From the NCBI GenBank assembly GCA_963920635.1, contig OY987303.1, positions 55,055,223 to 55,119,222 of the forward strand: a stretch of 64,000 nt of DNA, written 5' to 3'. The DNA comes from Pseudeuparius sepicola (Eukaryota > Arthropoda > Insecta > Coleoptera > Anthribidae). Below, piece after piece: positions 60,001-64,000 of the stretch. The position numbers and the translations under genes are program-made. Positions within the stretch are counted from its first letter, which is position 1. Every line of letters begins with the position of its first letter. The notes beneath the pieces are model-generated. The model was not told where the DNA came from and ran no database searches. It saw only the letters and a list, made by a program, of their open reading frames with translations.

Positions 60001-61342
60001 CTGGAATTACTTCAAGAAAAGAAGTGACCAAAAATTAAAATGTGCTATTTGTGAATATTGTAAAGCTGAATATTTTGCCCATGCAGGAAGAATGAGAAAA
60101 CATTTAATTCGATGTTCAAAGGCTCTAGTACAGATAAAGAAGTTATTTAGATTTAGTAATAACGAAAATGTAAAAAGTATTTCTGATTTAGATGTAAGTA
60201 TTGAATATTGAATATAGCTCTCATTGTTAATTAATTTAGGAAATTTTATTGCAATAATTATTATAATTATTTCAGATCAAAGCTTATTTTAATAATTTTA
60301 AATTTTAATAATACTGGAATATTTTATTGATTGCTAACCTAACTAACCTACATCCTCCATGCACCTACGCGTTAGGTCTTCTAAATCTGTCTTCAGTTTG
60401 TAACTAGAAACATTTTTTAAAAAATTTACATACATATTTTAAAATTTTTTATTTTTGTTTTACTTTATGCTTTTACAAGCAATCGAATGGCACCATTTTC
60501 AAAAATGTCCATAAATGCTCGAGGCCTCGGCGGACATTTTTAAAAGTGTCCTGCTCAAAATCATAAATGCTCGGACATTTGCCATCTATAAAACAAATAC
60601 CGCGACTTTTCACCGAACGAATTAAAAAAAATACCGCGGCTTTTCACCGAACGAATTAAAAAAAATACCGCAACTTTTCACCGAACGAATTAAACAAAAT
60701 ACCGCGACTTTTCACCGAACGAATTAAACAAAATACCGCGACTTTTCACCGAACGAATTAAAAAAAAATACCGCGACTTTTCACCGGACGAATTAAACAA
60801 AAATCCCCATTCTCTTCTAGACGCCGATCCAGTTTGCCCTGACGAGCGAGGAGGGCGAGGAGATGGGCCTGCAGCTCGTCACGGCCGACAGCCTGCCGCC
60901 CGTCGCCCAGACCCAGACGGTCGTGTGCACGTCGGCCCCGCCCAGCCCGCGCTGCCCGACGCCCCTTGTAGAAGACGAGGAGGCGCCGCCGCAGCGGCTG
61001 CCGAGCGTCCTCGAGGCGGCCATCAAGGCCGAGCCGAAGGTGGAGGTGGAGCGGCTGCCGTCGCCGCACGGCGGCGGCCAGGAGGAGGCGCCGTCGTCCG
61101 CCAGGATCTACGTCAGCAACACGTCGCGGCAGAACCTCGAGACGATAGTCGAGGCGATCAGGCACCTGGAGGGCGACCACATGTTCGGGGACGAGCCGCA
61201 GCAGCAGCAGCAGCAGGAGGTGCCGCTGGCGCTGACGGTGCGGCAGACGGCGGAGAGCGGCGCCGCGACGTACCTGGAGTACGACGGGAACGTGGTGCAG
61301 CGCAGGCAGCAGTCCCGGCCGGGAGTCATCGTCGTCAAACAG
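29809..61342 (+). CDS. crp: bHLH-ZIP transcription factor AP-4 (cropped), partial
   Basis: Exons 29809-29903, 34683-34851, 58947-59130, 59198-59370 and 60821-61342 join in frame to 381 residues; the last exon(s) and stop are beyond the window. Basic region about 50-63 ([12 protein letters not shown]), helix 1 64-78, loop 79-85 (HHEGEKL), helix 2 86-102 ([17 protein letters not shown]), first zipper about 103-125, basic patch PPKKRK (129-134), second heptad region about 167-205, and a [18 protein letters not shown] motif (about 308-325). All of these are hallmarks of TFAP4/cropped. The family forms homodimers on CAGCTG E-boxes and controls proliferation genes; in flies it acts in growth and tracheal development. 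The 24-kb second intron falls exactly between loop/helix-2 start and the rest of helix 2. A glutamine run is near 334-340. Confidence 0.94.
29904..34682 (+). other. AP-4 intron 1
   Basis: 4.8 kb, AT-rich apart from its first 180 bp. It contains a TA-flanked repeat (30953-31385), TAGGTA/TACCTA-rich stretches (about 30570-30590, 31580-31610, 31975-31990) and otherwise nothing I can assign. 33880-34450 is moderately GC-richer without a recognisable signal. Confidence 0.8.
30953..31385. mobile_element. 433-bp TA-flanked MITE, CAGGGTG ends
   Basis: Starts CAGGGTGTTTCG after TA (30951-30952) and ends GGTCCACCCTG before TA (31386-31387). The inverted match is short (7-8 bp). Ends of this CAGGGTG type recur at 56081, 58712 and 63322 and at the Tc1/mariner-like fragments. 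Confidence 0.6.
34683..34851 (+). CDS. crp: AP-4 exon 2 (basic region, helix 1, loop)
   Basis: 169 nt, phase 2 in and phase 0 out (AGCAAG|gtgagg). It encodes [40 protein letters not shown] and LSK. An internal Met (34720) lies directly before the basic region and could serve as an alternative start. Confidence 0.96.
36850..37120. promoter_or_regulatory. CpG-rich block in AP-4 intron 2
   Basis: Dense CpG (for example GGCGGCGCGCAC and GGCGCGGCGGCGGCGGC) with one TGACGTCA at 37015-37022. It leads directly into the tandem array that starts at 37111. Candidate enhancer or alternative promoter. Confidence 0.4.
37111..38220 (+). repeat. Degenerate ~200-bp tandem array, about five units
   Basis: Units recognised by CATCGAGAGAATTGGGA-type starts at about 37111, 37317, 37586, 37774 and 37982. 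Each is followed by a block near GAATATTCCAAG..CCAAAAGCTCTGTCC. Spacing ranges from about 190 to 270 bp and units have diverged with indels. Long open frames on both strands here are by-products of the repeat. Confidence 0.85.
38400..40010. promoter_or_regulatory. GC/CpG-rich block in AP-4 intron 2
   Basis: Several CpG-dense patches, including 39340-39480 with an RFX X-box-like site GTCGCCATGGAAAC (39399-39412) and 39850-40010. No coding exon is recognisable. Confidence 0.4.
40160..40594. mobile_element. 435-bp MITE, CACTCTATTCAAG family, copy A
   Basis: Starts CACTCTATTCAAGCTAAATG after TA and ends with the mirrored TTTAGTTTGAATAGAGTT. The right flank is CA instead of TA, presumably mutated. 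Close relative of copy B at 48480-48934, relative to which it has a 20-bp class internal deletion near 40500. Confidence 0.85.
41590..42110. promoter_or_regulatory. CpG island with perfect RFX X-box
   Basis: CpG-dense 0.5-kb block. GTTGCCTAGGCAAC at 41633-41646 is a perfect palindromic X-box, the binding site of RFX factors. No downstream exon could be recognised, so promoter activity is inference. Confidence 0.5.
42734..43010. mobile_element. 277-bp TTAA-flanked MITE
   Basis: Inverted ends of about 65 bp: GGCTGGAAATAAAACGTCAT on the left, mirrored as ATGACGTTTTATTTCCAACC on the right. Flanked by TTAA (42730-42733 and 43011-43014). TTAA duplications are typical of piggyBac-like and Kolobok-like elements. 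Confidence 0.88.
45647..47556. mobile_element. 1910-bp CAGGGTGTCTACCAA element, complete copy
   Basis: Inverted ends CAGGGTGTCTACCAA / TTGGTAGACACCCTG, flanked by 5-bp direct repeats TACTC (45642-45646 and 47557-47561). Repeated CAGGGAAA and CCTGGAAA words lie near both ends. The interior (about 46075-47210) is a second, larger inverted repeat with arms of about 470 bp around a transposase C-terminal fragment. The interior may be a nested element whose own end begins ACAGGGTGGC at 46061. Confidence 0.85.
46529..46759 (+). pseudogene. Transposase C-terminal fragment (Tc1/mariner-like)
   Basis: Open frame of 76 codons containing [20 protein letters not shown] and [13 protein letters not shown]. 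The pattern matches the end of Tc1/mariner-type transposases, where a W-G-Y-L-K segment follows the DDE catalytic core. The core itself is absent. The first 14 or so residues lie in the inverted-repeat arm and are probably not genuine coding sequence. Confidence 0.6.
48480..48934. mobile_element. 455-bp MITE, CACTCTATTCAAG family, copy B
   Basis: TA-flanked (48478-48479, 48935-48936) copy of the element at 40160-40594, inserted within the hAT-like element. Confidence 0.87.
48964..49344. mobile_element. 381-bp TA-flanked MITE
   Basis: Ends TAGTCTATCCAAGATAAAGC and mirrored TATCTTGGATAGACTT, flanked by TA (48962-48963 and 49345-49346). Subterminal GCGGCAGT/ACTGCCGC also mirrored. Confidence 0.85.
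49980..50230. promoter_or_regulatory. GC-rich block with CRE pair and G tracts
   Basis: Two TGACGTCA sites (50047-50054 and 50085-50092) sit in mirrored CGTGACGTCAGG / CCTGACGTCACG arms. They are followed by G runs of about 16 and 15 (about 50138-50184) capable of forming G-quadruplexes. Confidence 0.5.
50553..50737. mobile_element. 185-bp MITE with 10-bp target duplication
   Basis: Inverted ends of about 45 bp (AAGCGTTGACTGACG / CGTCAGTCAACGCT, continuing through TTAATAA and CTCACGGCT), flanked by perfect 10-bp repeats ATAAGTCTAT (50543-50552, 50738-50747). A 9-10-bp duplication fits Mutator-like elements. Confidence 0.88.
53800..54150. mobile_element. 351-bp TA-flanked MITE
   Basis: Inverted ends of about 45 bp: CTAAAATCGAGCAACTCTTA on the left, mirrored as TAAGAATTGCCCGATTTTAG, with CGCCTGGCGT inside both. 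Flanked by TA on both sides. Confidence 0.9.
54271..55155. mobile_element. 885-bp hAT-like element
   Basis: Ends TAGGATTGCCACCTGTCC and mirrored AGGTGGCAACCCTA, flanked by 8-bp repeats GTTTGCAG / GTTTGCCG (54263-54270, 55156-55163; one mismatch). AAAAGGACA/TGTCCTTTT words are repeated near the ends. No transposase. Confidence 0.85.
55150..55610. promoter_or_regulatory. CpG-rich block next to hAT-like element
   Basis: CpG-dense sequence starting with TGACGTCA (55182-55189) directly beyond the transposon target site. Open frames on both strands overlap, so none is called as a gene. Confidence 0.4.
56081..56635. mobile_element. ~555-bp CAGGGTGTCCCA element
   Basis: Begins CAGGGTGTCCCAGTTAAGAC after TA. 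The right part mirrors about 85 bp (GTAACGTTTTAACTGG and CTACACAAG), but the terminal bases are degraded. It contains CACTTCCG-type hairpin motifs. Confidence 0.7.
58947..59130 (+). CDS. crp: AP-4 exon 3 (helix 2, first zipper)
   Basis: 184 nt, phase 0 in and phase 1 out (GATGAAG|gtgagc). It encodes [20 protein letters not shown] and [12 protein letters not shown], then PPKKRKTE. This is the near-invariant AP-4 helix 2 and first zipper. Confidence 0.96.
59198..59370 (+). CDS. crp: AP-4 exon 4 (second zipper)
   Basis: 173 nt after a 67-bp intron, phase 1 in and phase 0 out (CAACAG|gtgagg). It encodes [20 protein letters not shown] and [20 protein letters not shown], the second leucine-heptad coiled coil of AP-4. 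Confidence 0.95.
59581..60590. mobile_element. ~1-kb element with BED-finger exon
   Basis: Ends TATAGATGGC / GCCATCTATA, with subterminal GAGCATTTATGAGCA and ACATTTTTAAAAGTGTC motifs repeated near both ends. The target duplication is ambiguous (TA or AAAC). The BED-type exon points to the hAT superfamily, although an 8-bp duplication is not visible. A perfect 22-bp class hairpin is at about 59733-59785. Confidence 0.75.
59978..60193 (+). pseudogene. BED zinc-finger exon of a hAT-type transposase
   Basis: ATG-initiated frame of 72 codons up to a canonical donor (TTAGAT|gtaagt). It contains [20 protein letters not shown] and then [15 protein letters not shown]: the W-x2-F, C-x2-C and H-x3-C pattern of the BED/hAT DNA-binding finger. 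The catalytic exons are not present in the ~400 bp that remain of the element, so this is a non-autonomous relic that kept an intact first exon. Host-exon capture cannot be excluded without transcripts. Confidence 0.7.
60821..61342 (+). CDS. crp: AP-4 exon 5
   Basis: 522 nt, phase 0 both ends (AAACAG|gtatgt), very GC-rich. It encodes a proline- and glutamate-rich region, the conserved [20 protein letters not shown] segment (about residues 303-322), a glutamine run, and RPGVIVVKQ, the start of the conserved block before the acidic tail in TFAP4. The stop codon is not in this exon. Confidence 0.95.
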
Positions 61343-61755
61343 GTATGTCGGGGGGATTCTGTTTGTTCTCGCTAGTCGACCAACCGAGTGGGTTTTTATG
61401 ATTTTTTCGAGCGTTTCCAACAGTTACGGAGTGCTATTTAGGCGAAGCAACTTTTGTTTAATTTGCCATCGATTTAACCATAATGTCGACATTGACTATC
61501 CAAAAGTCTATACTTTTTACGATATTTTACGAAATATTGCAGACCCGCTTAACTTTCTTATTTTTGACCAGAGGAAAAAGTGTTTTTTTATGAAAGTTTT
61601 AGAAAATTTTCTCAACTTTCCAATGCCGTTTTCAGAAAGAAAATCGAACGTCGCGTTTTTAAGATAGACACCCAACTTGTGTTTTTTAAATGGAACAACC
61701 TGTATGTTATTGAATTTTTAGATTCTACGCTTCATTCCGATTACAACGATATATA

Positions 61756-62225
61756 CAGTGTGTCCCATTTTGATACTGGAAACCTCAGAACTATATGAAG
61801 GACAAGGAAAACAAATGGTCTCTATTTTTTTATTGGTAGTACCAAGGGAGAGTATCTCATAGGCGGTGGTTATTGGATGGGGTAATTATTTCATGGCCTG
61901 CTATGATTTTTTAAAATAGCTAATTTTCAAGAAACCCTATTAGGGATTTTTTTACGACAAAATGTTATTAAGAAAACTTGTTCGGAATGAAAAACTGAGT
62001 AGAATAATTGCAAAATTTAAAAAGTCCAGGCCTACTTTGATTTTTACCTTTTTTGCCTTTTTCTCCCACTTTTTTCTCAGATATGTGTCCTTTCTGGAGC
62101 TTTCACGTCAAAATATTATTAAGGAAACTTGATCATCGTGAAAAAATAAAATGTTGACGTGAAAGCTCCAGAAAGGACACTTTTCTAAGAAAAAAGTGGA
62201 AGATAAATCTAAAAATCATAGTAGG
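61756..62225. mobile_element. CAGTGTGTCCCA element, left-half copy
   Basis: Matches the left part of the element at 17373-19024 past its internal mirror point, then stops. Inserted at a TA in the inner edge of the long inverted-repeat element. Confidence 0.8.
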
Positions 62226-62639
62226 CCTAGCCTACTTACCCTGGAAAAATCAGCTTGTTTTAAAGAAAAAAAATTTTTCACCCATATAAAGCACTTTAGC
62301 TAGTGGTGATCTTTTACCTATATCTCGTGAAGTATTGAAATTGAAGTTAAAAAAACTTCATAAGGGAAAGTTGTAGAGAATGTAATAATGTACACATAAA
62401 AAAAATTGCAAAAAAAAAATGTTTGCAAAACCACCCCTATTACGAGGTTCGTAACACGACTTCGATGGTGATTTTTTGGGGTTATACTCAGAACGCTACC
62501 CACAACCAACCCTGAAAATATCTACCTGATAAGAATTTTTTTTCTCCATGTATAATTTTCTTGCACTATATTGAGTAGGGGTATCATTCCATCTTTATCC
62601 TTTAATATGAATCGTATATTACACCAACTCTATTCCACA

Positions 62640-62866
62640 CACGGGCTGAAAATACAGCTCTGAATATGTTCCCGAATTAAATAAGTCCGTTCATTAGAGT
62701 TTCGCGTCCGTCTTTAATCTATTTCTGGGAAAATAACACTGTCCGCGTCCGTCCAATAGAGAGTCCGCTCGTGGGAGAACTCTGTACATGCTAAAACGTA
62801 TGTCTGTGTTTGGTTCTAGAAAAAATGTCCGCTCACGGGAAGTGTCCGCTAGGAGAGGTTTCACTG
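62640..62866. mobile_element. Probable pogo/Tigger-like right end
   Basis: Repeated gtccgct / gtccgtc words and a terminus GGAGAGGTTTCACTG followed by TA, like the CAGTGAAACCTCTC ends of pogo/Tigger-type elements. No left end was found. Confidence 0.45.
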
Positions 62867-63507
62867 TATTAATACGGATACACTAAAATGTATCCGTTCG
62901 GCAATTTTCCCTTGCAGTTCTTCTATATTTTCATTCGGCTCTTTGTAACAACGGATACATTTTTTAAATAACAATCAAGATATAATATTAACAAGTATTA
63001 ATAATTTGAAAAAGCGATATCGCTCATGCCTCCAAGTGAACGGATTACAATTCGAACAGTTCTTATACTTTGTTAAGTTTATATTTTGTTTGTGTAGTAA
63101 AATTTATATTATTTTCTGTTGTGTTTTTATGATTTTTTTCTCTTGGAACAAATCAAAAATATTCTTAAATGTGTTTGTTCTAGTTTCATGACCACCTTAG
63201 TTTTTGTGTAATCCTGTTTTAAAATGCAATTTTCTATGACAAAAGTTATATAAAACATATTAAATATATATATTGTTGTAATCGGAATGAAGCGTAGAAT
63301 CTAAAAATTCAATAACATACAGGGTGTTCCATTTAAAAAAACACAACTTAGGTCTCTATCTTGAAAACGTGGCGTTCAATTTTCTTTTTGAAAACAGCGA
63401 TGGAAAGTTGAGAAAGTTTTCTGCAACTTTTATATAAAACACTTTTTCCTCTGTTCAAAAATAAGAATGTTAAGGGAGGTCTCCAATATTTCGTGAACAC
63501 CCTGTAC

Positions 63508-63983
63508 CAGGGTTGTTTTGATTAAAATCAACGATTTAAATCGCGATTTTAATCGTTTGATTAAAATAAAAAAATCATTTGATTTAAATCAAAATTTAAA
63601 TGTAGTTACATTATCAAAAAAACCACGCCACTGGCTGTGTAACTGAAGAGGAAATGGGCATACATAAGCAACTGCATACTGCAGTAGTATCTTCAGCAGG
63701 AGTAGAGCGTATCATTTCATTTTTTTTTATTTGGTTCATAGGAAATTAGGAAATAAGCTAGGTACCGAGAAGTCTGCAAAACTTGTCTTTCTGCTGAAAT
63801 CCTTAAATAAAAAACATAAGTAAAACGTTTTCATTATCTATTTATACGTTAAAAAAATCAAATATAATTTCCTAATAAAATAATAAAAAGAAAATAACTT
63901 TAAACAAAAAATTCTATATACAAATAAAAAAAATCTGATTAATTTGATTTTTTCTAAAAAATCAAAAAAAGTCAGCAACCCTG
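63508..63983. mobile_element. 476-bp hAT-like MITE
   Basis: Ends CAGGGTTG / CAACCCTG with long GATTTAAATC-type AT-rich subterminals, flanked by 8-bp repeats CCCTGTAC / CCCCGTAC (63500-63507, 63984-63991; one mismatch). Confidence 0.85.
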
Positions 63984-64000
63984 CCCCGTACCTATGCATT

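Larger units (their letters stand above)
59484..60806 (+). repeat. ~34-bp minisatellite split by a transposon
   Basis: Units of the form CGCGACTTTTCACCGAACGA followed by ATTAAAAAAAATAC: about three left of the insertion (59484-59580) and about six right of it (60598-60806). Units differ by single bases and A-run length. Confidence 0.92.
59371..60820 (+). other. AP-4 intron 4
   Basis: 1.45 kb. It consists of a ~34-bp minisatellite (59484-59580 and 60598-60806) interrupted by a transposon with a BED-finger exon (59581-60590). Confidence 0.88.
61516..63505. mobile_element. Long inverted-repeat element (~240-bp arms)
   Basis: Left arm about 61516-61754 and right arm about 63266-63505 are inverted copies, sharing CGAAATATTG, CAGAGGAAAAAGTGTTTT, AAATGGAACA and TTCTACGCTTCATTCCGATT. 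The right arm ends ...CACCCTG; the matching left tip is lost. Confidence 0.75.
61343..64000 (+). other. AP-4 intron 5 (start), transposon-filled
   Basis: No further AP-4 exon is recognisable. It consists of a long inverted-repeat element (61516-63505) with a nested CAGTGTGTCCCA copy (61756-about 62225), a probable pogo/Tigger-like right end (ending at 62866) and a hAT-like element at the edge (63508-63983). Confidence 0.8.

Overview
The window is eukaryotic, AT-rich and intron-heavy, and it looks like an insect chromosome. Two multi-exon genes on the + strand can be joined exon by exon. Both keep frame through every junction and encode conserved animal chromatin or transcription proteins. No viral, bacterial, rRNA or CRISPR feature was seen. 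The insect order cannot be fixed from the sequence alone.

Gene 1 (2380-25944, 11 coding exons, 835 residues) is the Polycomb-group protein Sfmbt: one FCS zinc finger, four MBT repeats and a C-terminal SAM domain. Its introns range from 52 bp to 10.2 kb, and one 58-bp intron uses a GC donor. Gene 2 (29809-61342 and continuing past the window, 5 exons seen, 381 residues) is the bHLH-leucine-zipper factor AP-4 (Drosophila cropped, vertebrate TFAP4). A 24-kb intron splits its bHLH between the loop and helix 2. This intron carries several isolated GC/CpG-rich blocks in an AT-rich background, including a perfect RFX X-box palindrome and a pair of CRE sites. The AP-4 5' region is a CpG island with two CAGCTG E-boxes.

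The introns and flanks are dominated by class II transposon debris, much of it with visible ends. Several hAT-like elements have 8-bp target duplications (23301-24359, 48103-49363, 54271-55155, 63508-63983). There are TA-flanked MITEs, a TTAA-flanked MITE, a MITE with 10-bp duplications, large foldback elements, a head-to-tail array of a 1476-bp element, and an element with a Tc1/mariner-like transposase C-terminus. Relic coding pieces include a THAP zinc finger (minus strand) and a hAT-type BED finger exon. Tandem arrays with periods of 24, about 34, 122 and about 200 bp and ATATCGAT-type simple repeats fill much of the rest.

The most unusual items are: a 534-bp foldback insertion carrying two head-to-head tRNA-like cloverleaves, dated by an empty site in a second copy of its host element; a 156-bp perfect inverted repeat in an Sfmbt intron; a tandem duplication that copied the splice acceptor before the Sfmbt start codon; and 16 copies of the CRE palindrome TGACGTCA, mostly inside unrelated repeats. 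No wholly new gene system is evident.
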